From an uncultured bacterium (GTDB taxonomy: Bacteria > Bacteroidota > Bacteroidia > Bacteroidales > Rikenellaceae): 64,000 nucleotides of DNA. Shown piece after piece: positions 1-8,435 of this stretch. The notes beneath the pieces are model-generated. The model did no database searches and was not told the origin of the DNA. It saw only the letters and a list, made by a program, of their open reading frames with translations. The DNA lies in the NCBI GenBank assembly GCA_905214725.1, contig CAJMNH010000001.1, positions 372,001-436,000 on the forward strand, given 5' to 3'. The translations under genes and the position numbers were made by a program. Numbering within the stretch: the first letter of the stretch is position 1; each line of letters opens with the position of its first letter.

Positions 1-150
1 GACGAGCGCCGCCGCCAGATGTTCGGCGCAGCGCACCATATCCTCCCGATGTTCGGATTGGGCGCTGATCGACGGAATGCGCAACACGTCGAACAACTCC
101 TCGACAAAGGCGTCGCGATGCGAGCGAATGTAACTAAGAACCTCTTTCAT
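1..150 (-). CDS. M20-family dipeptidase/peptidase, N-terminal fragment
   Basis: On the minus strand an ATG at 150 opens a frame that runs off the left edge of the window, giving about 50 residues beginning MKEVLSYIRSHRDAFVEELF and continuing with the motif LRIPSISA. The helix followed by (L/I)R(I/F)PS(I/V)S is the usual N-terminus of M20 zinc dipeptidases; the zinc ligands would lie outside the window. It starts 11 bases after the stop of the mutase gene at 162, so the two are probably co-transcribed. The family call rests only on the N-terminal motif. Confidence 0.7.
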   Translation of the reverse strand, partial: MKEVLSYIRSHRDAFVEELFDVLRIPSISAQSEHREDMVRCAEHLAAALV

Positions 151-161
151 AGCGTATTGTT

Positions 162-1547
162 TTATAAATTGCAAATTTCACGCAACTCACCGATAAACCG
201 CTGAGCCAGCGCATCGGCCTCCGCCATCGACCGTGCCTCGGTGTAGATGCGGATGATCGGCTCGGTATTGGACTTGCGCAGGTGCACCCAATTCTCCGCG
301 AAATCGATTTTCACGCCATCTACATCATTCACCTGCTCACCGGAATAACGCATCTTTATCTCACGCAACACTTTATCCACATCGATAGCCGGCGTCAAGG
401 CGATCTTGTTCTTCGAGGCGTAGTAGGCGGGATAGGTGGCGCGCAGTGCGGTCATCGTCATTCCCGTCTGCGCCAGATAGGTCAGGAACAAGGCCACGCC
501 CACCAGCGCATCGCGGCCGCAGTGCAGTTCGGGATAGATCACACCGCCGTTGCCCTCGCCGCCGATCACCGCGCCGACCTCCTTCATCTTCGCCACGACG
601 TTGACCTCACCGACGGCCGAAGCGTAATAGCGGCCGCCGTGACGTTCCGTCACATCGCGCAACGCGCGCGACGAGCTGAGATTAGAGACCGTATTTCCCA
701 CTTTATGCGAAAGCACGTAATCGGCCACGGCCACCAACGTATACTCTTCGACAAACATCGAGCCGTCCTCGCTCACGAAGGCCAACCGGTCGACGTCGGG
801 ATCGACGACCACGCCCAGATCGGCCTTCTCTCGAACGATCACCTCCGAAATCGCAGTCAGGTTTTCCGGCAGCGGTTCGGGGTTGTGGGCGAATTCGCCC
901 GTAGGCTCGCAGTTGAGTTCCACTACCTCGCAGCCCAGCTCGCGCAGCAACTTCGGAATCACGACCCCGCCCACCGAATTGACGGCATCTACGACGACCT
1001 TGAAACGTTTGCGCCGCACGGCCTCGACATCGACCAACGGCAAAGAGAGTACCTGCCGAATGTGTTCGTCATTGAACGATTCTCGCGAAAGCACATGTCC
1101 CAGCGCATCGACCTCGGGAAATTCATAGTCGTTCTGTTCGGCCAGCGCCAGCACGCGTTTGCCCTCGGCGTCGGAAAGGAACTCGCCGTCGGCATTGAGC
1201 AGTTTCAGCGCGTTCCATTGGCGCGGATTATGCGAAGCGGTAATGATGATGCCGCCGTCGGCCTTGTGAGCGGTGACCGCCAACTCCACGCCGGGAGTCG
1301 TGCAGAGCCCCACATTGACTACGTCGGCTCCGCACCCCAGCAGGGCGCCCTCGATCAGATCGTCTACCATTTCGCCCGAAAGACGGGCGTCGCGGCCGAC
1401 GACGATTCGCAGCCGGCCCGACTTTCGTTCGGCCAGAAAACGAGCGTATGCGGTGGCGAATTTCACGATATCGAGCGGGGTCAGGTTGTCGCCCGGAAAG
1501 CCGCCGATCGTGCCCCTGATGCCCGAAATAGATTTGATGAGTGTCAT
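162..1547 (-). CDS. glmM: Phosphoglucosamine mutase (alpha-D-phosphohexomutase)
   Basis: 461 residues from MTLIKSISGIRGTIGG. The family marks appear in order: the N-terminal SGIRG loop, the phosphoserine loop TASHNP near residue 100, the metal loop DPDVDRLAF near 240, the sugar-recognition loop GEGNGG near 325, and the phosphate-binding loop RKSNTEP near 425. It should interconvert glucosamine-6-P and glucosamine-1-P for UDP-GlcNAc and peptidoglycan synthesis in the cytosol. The frame is open 57 bases further upstream, but the SISGIRG start is the family's normal N-terminus. Bacteroidota often carry several such mutases, so a phosphomannomutase or phosphoglucomutase role cannot be excluded. 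Confidence 0.85.
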   Translation of the reverse strand: MTLIKSISGIRGTIGGFPGDNLTPLDIVKFATAYARFLAERKSGRLRIVVGRDARLSGEMVDDLIEGALLGCGADVVNVGLCTTPGVELAVTAHKADGGIIITASHNPRQWNALKLLNADGEFLSDAEGKRVLALAEQNDYEFPEVDALGHVLSRESFNDEHIRQVLSLPLVDVEAVRRKRFKVVVDAVNSVGGVVIPKLLRELGCEVVELNCEPTGEFAHNPEPLPENLTAISEVIVREKADLGVVVDPDVDRLAFVSEDGSMFVEEYTLVAVADYVLSHKVGNTVSNLSSSRALRDVTERHGGRYYASAVGEVNVVAKMKEVGAVIGGEGNGGVIYPELHCGRDALVGVALFLTYLAQTGMTMTALRATYPAYYASKNKIALTPAIDVDKVLREIKMRYSGEQVNDVDGVKIDFAENWVHLRKSNTEPIIRIYTEARSMAEADALAQRFIGELREICNL

Positions 1548-1597
1548 GTTTGAACTTGTTTTACACCTATATAAATTGAAAAATCTGACGGGTTTGT

Positions 1598-1628
1598 TTT
1601 GCAATTCGAGGTAAAAATATTACTTTTA
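1598..1628 (+). promoter_or_regulatory. Bacteroidota-type promoter for the nucleoside phosphorylase
   Basis: TTTG at 1598-1601, 19 bases, then TACTTTTA at 1621-1628, close to the TTTG/TAnnTTTG consensus of the Bacteroidota primary sigma factor. Transcription would start near 1635, about 25 bases before the ATG at 1660. The last base of the -7 box departs from consensus. Confidence 0.5.
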
Positions 1629-1659
1629 TGCCAATTATGAAAATTAAAGCGCGACAATT

Positions 1660-2535
1660 ATGAGAACGATTCCATCTTCCGAGTTGATTATCAACGACGA
1701 CGGTACCATTTTCCATCTGCACCTCCGCCCGGAGCAGTTGGCCGACACCGTTATTCTGGTGGGCGATCCCGGCCGCGTGGAGCTGGTGGCCTCTTTTTTC
1801 GACAAGCGGGAGTGCGAAGCCTCCAACCGCGAATTCAACACCGTCACGGGTGTCTACAAAGGCAAGCGCATGACCGTTCTCTCGACGGGCATCGGCATCG
1901 GCAATATCGACATCTCCGTCACGGAACTCGACGCGCTGGCCAATATCGATTTCGAGACACGGCAGGTGAAACCCGTGCTGCGGCGGCTCACGCTGCTGCG
2001 TCTGGGCACGTCGGGAGCCATTCAGCCCGATATAAAAGTGGGCGAGGCGGTCTTCTCGCGTATGTCGGTCGGATTCGACGGACTGCTCAACTACTACAAG
2101 GAGCGCAACGAAGTCTGCAATCTGGAGTACGAACAGGCCTTCATGAAACACACGGGCTGGAGCGATCTGCTGCCGAAGCCCTATTTCGCCGTAGCCGACA
2201 AGGAGTTGTTCGAGTTGTTCAAAGACTCTACGCGCGAAGGAATCACCATCGCCGCGCCGGGCTTCTACGCTCCGCAGGGCCGCTGGGTACGCCTCGAACC
2301 CGCCGATCCGCATCTGAACGAGAAAATCGAATCGTTCGAGTATGACGGCAGACGAATCACCAATTTCGAGATGGAGAGTTCGGCGCTCGCAGGCATGGCT
2401 TCGCTCATGGGACACCGCGCCGCCACGATCTGCACCATCATCGCGCAACGCATCGCGCTGGACGCCTGCACCGATTACAAGCCTTTTGTCAAACAGATGA
2501 TCCGCATGGCGCTCGACAAATTGGCAACCATTTAA
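1660..2535 (+). CDS. Nucleoside phosphorylase (uridine phosphorylase-like)
   Basis: 291 residues. The N-terminal VILVGDPGRVELVASFF matches the phosphate-binding GDPxR loop of the PNP/UDP family; LRLGTSGAIQPDIKVGE near residue 115 is the family's GTSGxxx core, and ITNFEMESSALAGMASLMG near 235 carries the ribose-binding MES motif. It should cleave pyrimidine or purine nucleosides to base and (deoxy)ribose-1-phosphate for salvage. It is divergent from the mutase gene and has its own promoter. Substrate choice cannot be fixed from the sequence; uridine phosphorylase is the closest guess. Confidence 0.85.
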   Translation: MRTIPSSELIINDDGTIFHLHLRPEQLADTVILVGDPGRVELVASFFDKRECEASNREFNTVTGVYKGKRMTVLSTGIGIGNIDISVTELDALANIDFETRQVKPVLRRLTLLRLGTSGAIQPDIKVGEAVFSRMSVGFDGLLNYYKERNEVCNLEYEQAFMKHTGWSDLLPKPYFAVADKELFELFKDSTREGITIAAPGFYAPQGRWVRLEPADPHLNEKIESFEYDGRRITNFEMESSALAGMASLMGHRAATICTIIAQRIALDACTDYKPFVKQMIRMALDKLATI

Positions 2536-2577
2536 GCAAATTCGCAAAGAAAGAAGATAACTAAATAGAGATTAAAC

Positions 2578-3702
2578 ATGAAATTTTCCGTATCAAGTTC
2601 TGCGTTGTTGTCGCTGTTGGCGACCACCGGTAAAGTAATCAGCAATAAGAATACGCTGCCAATCCTCGATTATTTCCTCATGGAATTGAAAGGCGACAAG
2701 CTGAAAGTAACCACCTCCGATCTGGAGACCACGCTCGTAAGTTCGATCACGGTCGACAACGTCGAGAGCGAGGGCATGATCGCCGCTCCCGCCAAACAGC
2801 TGCTCGATTCGCTCAAGGAGTTCGCCGAAATTCCGCTGACGATCGACTGCAACGATCAGACGTTCGAGATCAAACTCAACTGGAAGAGCGGGTCGCTCTC
2901 GATTCCCGGTGCAAGCGCCGTCAGCTATCCGGCGCTTCCCGCTTTGACGGAAGACAAAAAGGAGCTGACATTCGACGTGGACACGCTCGTGAACGGCATC
3001 AACAAGACGATTTTCGCCACGGCCGACGACGAACTGCGGCCGATCATGAACGGCGTTTACATCAATATCGAACCCGAATCGATCACATTCGTCGCTACGG
3101 ACGCTCATAAACTGGTGAAATACGCATCGGAGCAGCACAGCGACCTAACCGCGGCCTTCATCCTGCCGAAGAAACCGGCCAACCTGCTCAAAGGCATGCT
3201 GCTCAAAGAGGAGGCGCCGATCAAAGTGTCGTTCGACTCGAAGAACGTGCTTTTCAATCTCAAAAATCACACCTTGGTGTGCCGTCTGATCGAGGGCAGT
3301 TACCCCAACTATAACGCCGTCATTCCGGCCAACAACCCCAACAAGGTGCTCATCGACCGCATCGAGCTGGTCAACGGCATCAAACGCGTGGCGGTCTGCT
3401 CGAATCCGGCAACCAACCTGATTCGCATGGACATCGCAGCCAACAAGATCGACCTCACCGCGCAGGATATCGACTACTCGATGTCGGCCAACGAAACGAT
3501 CTCTTGCAGCTACGACGGGCAGTCGATCACCATCGGTTTCAAGTCGACCTTCCTCGTCGAGATTCTCTCGAACATCGAGACGCCGACGGTCGTGATCGAA
3601 CTGGCCGATTCGACCCGCGCGGGCGTCTTCAAACCCGTTTATGACGAAAAGCAGTCGAGCGATACGCTGATGTTGCTCATGCCGATGATGATCAATGCCT
3701 AA
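2578..3702 (+). CDS. dnaN: DNA polymerase III beta subunit (sliding clamp)
   Basis: 374 residues, the normal length for a clamp of three repeated domains of about 120 residues. The N-terminus MKFSVSSSALLSLLATTGKVISNKNTLPIL.. is typical, as are the ATDAHKLVKY stretch of the second domain and the VYDEKQSSDTLMLLMPM C-terminal tail. It encircles DNA and tethers polymerase III, whose alpha subunit is encoded at 15486-19304. It heads a close plus-strand run (the next gene starts 6 bases after its stop). It is not beside dnaA here. Confidence 0.97.
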   Translation: MKFSVSSSALLSLLATTGKVISNKNTLPILDYFLMELKGDKLKVTTSDLETTLVSSITVDNVESEGMIAAPAKQLLDSLKEFAEIPLTIDCNDQTFEIKLNWKSGSLSIPGASAVSYPALPALTEDKKELTFDVDTLVNGINKTIFATADDELRPIMNGVYINIEPESITFVATDAHKLVKYASEQHSDLTAAFILPKKPANLLKGMLLKEEAPIKVSFDSKNVLFNLKNHTLVCRLIEGSYPNYNAVIPANNPNKVLIDRIELVNGIKRVAVCSNPATNLIRMDIAANKIDLTAQDIDYSMSANETISCSYDGQSITIGFKSTFLVEILSNIETPTVVIELADSTRAGVFKPVYDEKQSSDTLMLLMPMMINA

Positions 3703-3708
3703 GCAGCC

Positions 3709-3906
3709 ATGAACAAACGAGAATTGATCGGCGAGGTAGCCCGCCGTACAGGCTATACGGAGGAGGTTTGCACCCATGTACTCGACACGTTCGAAGAGGT
3801 ATTGGGCGACGCCGTGTCGAACAAGGTAAAGGATGCTTCCGATACCTTCCGCAGCAATGCCGCCGAGGCGCTCGACCTGATCCGCGGATTGTTCCGCAAA
3901 AAATAG
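3709..3906 (+). CDS. Short HU-like protein (N-terminal helical part only)
   Basis: 65 residues. The first 30 or so, MNKRELIGEVARRTGYTEE.., strongly resemble the N-terminal helical half of HU/IHF proteins (MNKxELIxxVAxxxG). The beta-ribbon arms and the GRNP loop that grip DNA in HU are absent; instead the chain continues as a predicted helix ending in IRGLFRKK. It lies 6 bases after dnaN and 5 bases before the exonuclease gene, so it is translated from the same message. It may dimerise through the HU helices without normal DNA bending. Function is unknown; the HU relation is by motif only. Confidence 0.75.
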   Translation: MNKRELIGEVARRTGYTEEVCTHVLDTFEEVLGDAVSNKVKDASDTFRSNAAEALDLIRGLFRKK

Positions 3907-3911
3907 AAAGG

Positions 3912-4688
3912 ATGAAACTAAACCTCAAACGCCCCATCGTCTTCTTCGACTTGGAGACCACCGGCGTCGATACCGCCAAGGATCGCATCGTCGAAATCTC
4001 GATGGTCAAGGTGACGCCCGACGGCGAAGAGATCGTCAAGACCCGCAAGATCAACCCCGGCATACACATTCCCGAGGAGGCGACCGCCATTCACGGCATC
4101 ACCGACGAGGACGTGAAGGATTGTCCGACCTTCACGCAGATCGCACGGTCGCTCGAACAATTCATCGCCGGCTGCGATTTCGGCGGATTCAACTCCAACC
4201 GTTTCGACCTGCCGATGCTTGTCGAGGAGTTCATGCGCGCCGGCATCAGCGTCGATTTCAAGCGGCGGCGTTTCATCGACGTGCAGAACATCTTTCACAA
4301 GATGGAACAACGCACGCTCATCGCCGCCTACAAGTTCTACTGCGACAAAGACCTTACGAACGCCCACTCGGCCGAAGCCGACACGTTGGCGACCTACGAG
4401 GTGCTCAAAGCGCAGCTGGATCGTTACGACAACTTGGAAAACGACATCGATTTTCTGGCCGAATTTTCCACCCGCAACGAGTCCGCCGACTTCGCCGGCC
4501 GTATTCTCTATAACGAGAAGGGGGAGGAGGTCTTCGGTTTCGGGAAATACAAGGGTCGTTGCGTGGCCGAAATTTTCGAGCTGGAACCGAGTTATTACAA
4601 CTGGATGATGAACGGCGATTTCCCGCTCTACACCAAAAAGGTCATCACCGAAATCCGGTTGCGCGGCAAGGAGGAGAAGAAACGTTAA
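3912..4688 (+). CDS. DEDDh 3'-5' exonuclease (DNA polymerase III epsilon-like)
   Basis: 258 residues from MKLNLKRPIVFFDLETTGVD. The start follows an AGAAAGG sequence and precedes the ExoI motif FFDLETTG. ExoII (FGGFNSNRFDLPML, near residue 95) and ExoIII (HSAEADTLATYEVL, near 155) complete the DEDDh set. The last 70 residues, with FGFGKYKGRCVAEI and PSYYNWMM, are a separate small domain often found C-terminal to this exonuclease in Bacteroidota. It could proofread with polymerase III or act in repair; co-transcription with dnaN fits. The frame is open further upstream but that part overlaps the HU-like gene. Confidence 0.88.
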   Translation: MKLNLKRPIVFFDLETTGVDTAKDRIVEISMVKVTPDGEEIVKTRKINPGIHIPEEATAIHGITDEDVKDCPTFTQIARSLEQFIAGCDFGGFNSNRFDLPMLVEEFMRAGISVDFKRRRFIDVQNIFHKMEQRTLIAAYKFYCDKDLTNAHSAEADTLATYEVLKAQLDRYDNLENDIDFLAEFSTRNESADFAGRILYNEKGEEVFGFGKYKGRCVAEIFELEPSYYNWMMNGDFPLYTKKVITEIRLRGKEEKKR

Positions 4689-4693
4689 GGCTT

Positions 4694-6493
4694 ATGAAGA
4701 GAGCGATTCTCATAACGGCTGTTTGTCTTTGCATCGGGTTGACGCCCGTTGCGGCGGCCACGCCCCAGCCGCAGAAGTCGGAGACAATCGTTTATATCGG
4801 CGGGGAAAAGTTCTATATCCACACCGTACAACCCGGCGAAACGCTCTATTCCATCGCTCGGCTCTACGGCGTAAGCGAGCAGACGCTCATTGCCCACAAT
4901 CCGACGATGGCCGACGTAGTGAAAGCCGACCAGAACGTCAAGATTCCGGTTGCTGTGCGGGAACCGGAACCAAACGACGAACCGCTTACGGCCAAACAGG
5001 AACGCAAACTCCGCAAGAAATTCATTCTGCATACGGTCGAAGCCCATGAAACGCTCTACGCCATTTCGAAGCGTTACGGCATCTCGGTCGAAACGCTGTT
5101 GGAGGATAACGAGAACCTCGATCCAGCGCACCTGACCATCGGCGGCACGCTGCTGGTGCGGAAAAAGGAGGTGGGCAAAACCAGCAATGCCGAAAATCTC
5201 GCCGAGTTGGAGGAGTATAAGGAGAAGCTGAACAGCGTTCCCGCCGACGGCTATCTCTATTATGTCGTCCAGCCGGGCGATACGATGTATTCGCTTGCAC
5301 ACGCCAACCGCATCTCCGAGCAGGAGCTTGCCGCGCTCAACGAAGGACTTTCCCCGACAACGCTCAAAGCCGGCGCCATTATCAAACTGCCGACACAGGA
5401 CGCCCGCTCCGTGACCGAACCGCAGACCGATACATCGGCGGTCCGTCCGCCCGCTGAAAAATTCGTAACGCTTGCGCCGGACGGAACGCTCAACCTGTCG
5501 CTGCTTCTGCCCGCCACGACCGACGGGCGACCCAATACGAATTACACGGAATTCTACCAAGGATTCCTGCTGGGTATCGACCAACTCCGGCGCGACGGCC
5601 GGTCGGTACGGCTCGACGTTTTCGATACGGCGCATAATCCGGCGAAGGTCGCCGAAATCGTTAAAGACGACGCTTTCGCCCGTTCGCAACTGATCGTCGG
5701 TCCCGTTTACGAGGATGAACTGACTCCCGTTCTGCGCGTAGCAGAACAGGAGGGGATTCCGGTTGTTTCGCCGCTGGCGACAATCGACCGCATGCACAGC
5801 AACGTACTCTTTCAGATGGCGCCCGACCCCGCAAAAAAATATGCAAAGCTCGCATTGCCGCTCAACAGCGGCCGCCGCGTCGTTCTGATTTACAGCGAAA
5901 ACATCGATACCGCATTCGAACAGGCCATCAAGGCGCTGATTCCCGACGTGGGGTACGAAACGTTCCGATACGAAACGGGCGGCAATATCGGCAGCATTCT
6001 CTCGGCACGCGACAATGCCGTATTGGTCGTGTTATCGCGCAAAGAGACCGAAGTCGATTCGATCCTCGCGGCATTGGCGTCGGCCAGCAGCAACCTTATC
6101 GCCCGCGGACAGGCCGCCCCGCAGTATGACGTGATCGGCGGCCCGCATTGGAACCGTTTCGGCAATATCGACCGCAACCTCTTTTTCAAGAATCGCGTGA
6201 ATTTTATTTCGACCTATCACGCCAAACGGGACGACGAACGCATACGCGCCTTCGACAATCGCTATATCTCCGCATTCGGATCGATGCCGACGCTCTACGC
6301 CTACCGCGGCTACGACGCCGCCGTTTTGTTCGGATCAGCGATGTTCGAAGATATCAACGATTTCTTCGACAACGAAACGTTCACGCCGCTCCAGACGCCC
6401 TACCGTTTCTCAAGGAGCTCCGACGGCACCCGCATCAACACCGAGTGGGTGCGCGTCATCTACAACGACAACTACACCATTACGCTCGAATAG
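4694..6493 (+). CDS. LysM-repeat protein with periplasmic-binding-like domain
   Basis: 599 residues from MKRAILITAVCLCIGL. An N-terminal signal peptide of about 22 residues is followed by three LysM repeats, each with the (V)xPGETLYSIA type signature: near residues 37-80 (VQPGETLYSIARLYG), 112-155 (VEAHETLYAISKRYG) and 190-235 (VQPGDTMYSLAHAN). From about residue 260 the chain looks like a type 1 periplasmic-binding fold (amino-acid ABC ligand-binding family), with FYQGFLLGIDQLRRDG and the pair LIVGPVYEDELTPVL and IPVVSPLAT. It is probably secreted and bound to peptidoglycan. The ligand-binding domain may be structural, as in LpoA-like proteins; that is inference. Confidence 0.82.
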   Translation: MKRAILITAVCLCIGLTPVAAATPQPQKSETIVYIGGEKFYIHTVQPGETLYSIARLYGVSEQTLIAHNPTMADVVKADQNVKIPVAVREPEPNDEPLTAKQERKLRKKFILHTVEAHETLYAISKRYGISVETLLEDNENLDPAHLTIGGTLLVRKKEVGKTSNAENLAELEEYKEKLNSVPADGYLYYVVQPGDTMYSLAHANRISEQELAALNEGLSPTTLKAGAIIKLPTQDARSVTEPQTDTSAVRPPAEKFVTLAPDGTLNLSLLLPATTDGRPNTNYTEFYQGFLLGIDQLRRDGRSVRLDVFDTAHNPAKVAEIVKDDAFARSQLIVGPVYEDELTPVLRVAEQEGIPVVSPLATIDRMHSNVLFQMAPDPAKKYAKLALPLNSGRRVVLIYSENIDTAFEQAIKALIPDVGYETFRYETGGNIGSILSARDNAVLVVLSRKETEVDSILAALASASSNLIARGQAAPQYDVIGGPHWNRFGNIDRNLFFKNRVNFISTYHAKRDDERIRAFDNRYISAFGSMPTLYAYRGYDAAVLFGSAMFEDINDFFDNETFTPLQTPYRFSRSSDGTRINTEWVRVIYNDNYTITLE

Positions 6494-6497
6494 GATT

Positions 6498-7145
6498 ATG
6501 GCATCTTCCAACATACCCGAAAAGACCATCGAACGGCTGAGCGAGTACCGCCGTACGCTACTCTCTTCACACAAGCAGGGAATTACCCACATCTTCTCAC
6601 ACGTGCTGGCCGGCATTCACGGCATCACGGCGGTGCAGGTGCGCCGCGACCTGATGCTTATCGGGTTCTCCAGCGACACGAAGAAGGGGTACGACGTGAA
6701 GGTGCTGATCGATTTTATCAGCAACATTCTCGACAGCGACACGGTGACCAATATCGCCGTCATCGGCATGGGACACCTCGGACAAGCCATTACCAAATAC
6801 TTCAACGGCCGCGGCCTGAAACTGAAGATCACCACCGCATTCGACATCGATCCCGAGAAAGTCGGCAAAACCATCGACGGCATTCCGTGCCACCACATGG
6901 ACAATTTCGAGGAGGTGGTCGAGGACAAGGACATCGACATCGTTATCGTCTCGTCGCCCTCGCGTGTGGCCGACGAGTTGGTCGTACCGATCGTCAACGC
7001 CGGAATCAAAGGAGTATTGAACTTCACTTCACGTCCGCTCAACTTTCCGCGCGGCATCGTGGTCGAAAATTACGACATCACCACGCTGCTTGAAAAGGTC
7101 GCCTATTTCGTCAAGGAGAACGAAGAAAACCCGACCGACGACTAA
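6498..7145 (+). CDS. rex: Redox-sensing transcriptional repressor Rex
   Basis: 215 residues. The N-terminal 80 residues form the winged-helix DNA-binding domain (MASSNIPEKTIERLSEYRRT.. with VRRDLMLIGFS), followed by a Rossmann fold starting at NIAVIGMGHLGQAI, whose GxGxxG loop binds NAD(H). FDIDPEKVGKTIDGIPCHHM and the GVLNFTSRPLNFP stretch are typical of Rex. It should repress fermentation or respiration genes when NADH/NAD+ is low. The start is 5 bases after the preceding stop. No Rex box was identified in this window. Confidence 0.93.
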   Translation: MASSNIPEKTIERLSEYRRTLLSSHKQGITHIFSHVLAGIHGITAVQVRRDLMLIGFSSDTKKGYDVKVLIDFISNILDSDTVTNIAVIGMGHLGQAITKYFNGRGLKLKITTAFDIDPEKVGKTIDGIPCHHMDNFEEVVEDKDIDIVIVSSPSRVADELVVPIVNAGIKGVLNFTSRPLNFPRGIVVENYDITTLLEKVAYFVKENEENPTDD

Positions 7146-7154
7146 CCACGCAAG

Positions 7155-7904
7155 ATGAGAATTTTCCACGGAATCGACAATCTCCCAGCGTTTCACCGTC
7201 CGGCGGCCACCGTCGGCTCCTATGACGGCGTACATGGCGGCCATCGCGAATTACTCGCCGCCGTTCGCCGCATTGCTCGCGAACGCGGCGGAGAAAGCAT
7301 CGTCGTGACCTTCTCGCCTCATCCGCGCATCGTGTTGGAGGAGCGCACCGACCTGCGGCTGCTCACGACACTCGACGAAAAGGCCTGTCTGCTCGATCGA
7401 GCCGGCATCGACAATCTGGTCGTCATCCCCTTTACCCGCGAATTCAGTCGCACGAGTTCCGACGATTTCATCCAGCGCGACTTGGTGGGGAAACTGGGCG
7501 TCGAAACGCTCGTGATGGGGTATAACCACCACTTCGGCCACAACAAAGAGGGCGACTACGGCTCTCTGAGTTCATCGGAGCGGCCGGAGTTGCAGCTCTG
7601 CAAAATCGGACCGTTCGACATCGGCGGCGAAAAGGTCAGTTCGACCGTTATCCGTTCGCTTATCGAGCACGGCGAGATGACCCGCGCAGCCCGCATGCTG
7701 CAACATCCCTATTTATTGATCGCCGACCTGCACGACGGCATCGTCCGTATCGACGACCCCTACAAGCTCCTGCCGCCTCCGGGCGAGTACGCCGTTACGG
7801 CAGACGGCAAGGCCGGACGGCTTTTTATTCCCGCCGAAGGATCGCCGCAGCTCGACCGGCCGTTCACCAAAGAAAAGAGTATTATCGAATTTACCGCATT
7901 ATGA
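7155..7904 (+). CDS. FAD synthetase (RibF-type adenylyltransferase, kinase domain not recognisable)
   Basis: 249 residues against about 305-315 for a normal bifunctional RibF. The N-terminal 170 residues are the FMN adenylyltransferase domain: TVGSYDGVHGGHRELL carries the nucleotidyltransferase GxFDGxHxGH motif (S for F here), TFSPHPRIVL and VMGYNHHFGHNKEGDY follow, and SSTVIRSLIEHGEM matches the (S/T)xxRxxL stretch. The last 65 residues keep a short beta-rich piece (PPPGEYAV) but lack the GFPTAN motif of riboflavin kinase. It probably only turns FMN into FAD. Its stop overlaps the thioesterase start by 4 bases. Confidence 0.82.
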   Translation: MRIFHGIDNLPAFHRPAATVGSYDGVHGGHRELLAAVRRIARERGGESIVVTFSPHPRIVLEERTDLRLLTTLDEKACLLDRAGIDNLVVIPFTREFSRTSSDDFIQRDLVGKLGVETLVMGYNHHFGHNKEGDYGSLSSSERPELQLCKIGPFDIGGEKVSSTVIRSLIEHGEMTRAARMLQHPYLLIADLHDGIVRIDDPYKLLPPPGEYAVTADGKAGRLFIPAEGSPQLDRPFTKEKSIIEFTAL

Positions 7905-8308
7905 TTTCACACGACACGAAAATTCGGGTCTGGTACAAACACACCGACCAGATGGGGCTCGTCCATCACTCGAACTATATCTGTTATTATGAAGAAGCGC
8001 GCTCCGACCTAATGCGCTCGATGGGGCTCTCCTATGCCGACATGGAACGGCAGGGCGTCATCATGCCCATTCTGGAGGTGCAGTCCGTCTACAAACGGCC
8101 GGCTTTCTTCGACGACGAGCTCACAGTGCGCATCCTGCTGCGCGAAATGCCGACGGCGCGCATCCGCTTCGAATACGAAGTCTACAATTCGCAGGGAGAA
8201 CTGCTCAACACGGGCATGACGGCGCTGGGATTTCTCCACGCCGACACGCGCCGTCCGACACGCGCGCCGCAATGGTTCGTCGAGGCGCTCGCCAAAGCGA
8301 TGAAATAA
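7901..8308 (+). CDS. Acyl-CoA thioesterase, hot-dog fold (YbgC/4HBT family)
   Basis: 135 residues, the usual length of a single hot-dog domain. The N-terminal TKIRVWYKHTDQMGLVHHSN matches the YbgC/4HBT active-site motif YxxTDxMGxVxHxxY, with the catalytic Asp at about residue 16. It should hydrolyse acyl-CoA thioesters in the cytosol; substrate unknown. It overlaps the FAD synthetase stop by 4 bases (ATGA) and is the last gene of the run that begins with dnaN. The following 127 bases are AT-rich with no clear terminator. Confidence 0.85.
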   Translation: MISHDTKIRVWYKHTDQMGLVHHSNYICYYEEARSDLMRSMGLSYADMERQGVIMPILEVQSVYKRPAFFDDELTVRILLREMPTARIRFEYEVYNSQGELLNTGMTALGFLHADTRRPTRAPQWFVEALAKAMK

Positions 8309-8435
8309 AATCGTAATCTTAAGTAAGATAGCATTTAAATAATATTCTATTTGGTTTTTAATATATTCTGATTAATTTTGTGTTAATATCTCTTAACTCA
8401 GAAAATAAATTAAACTCCAAAACCTGAATATTGCC

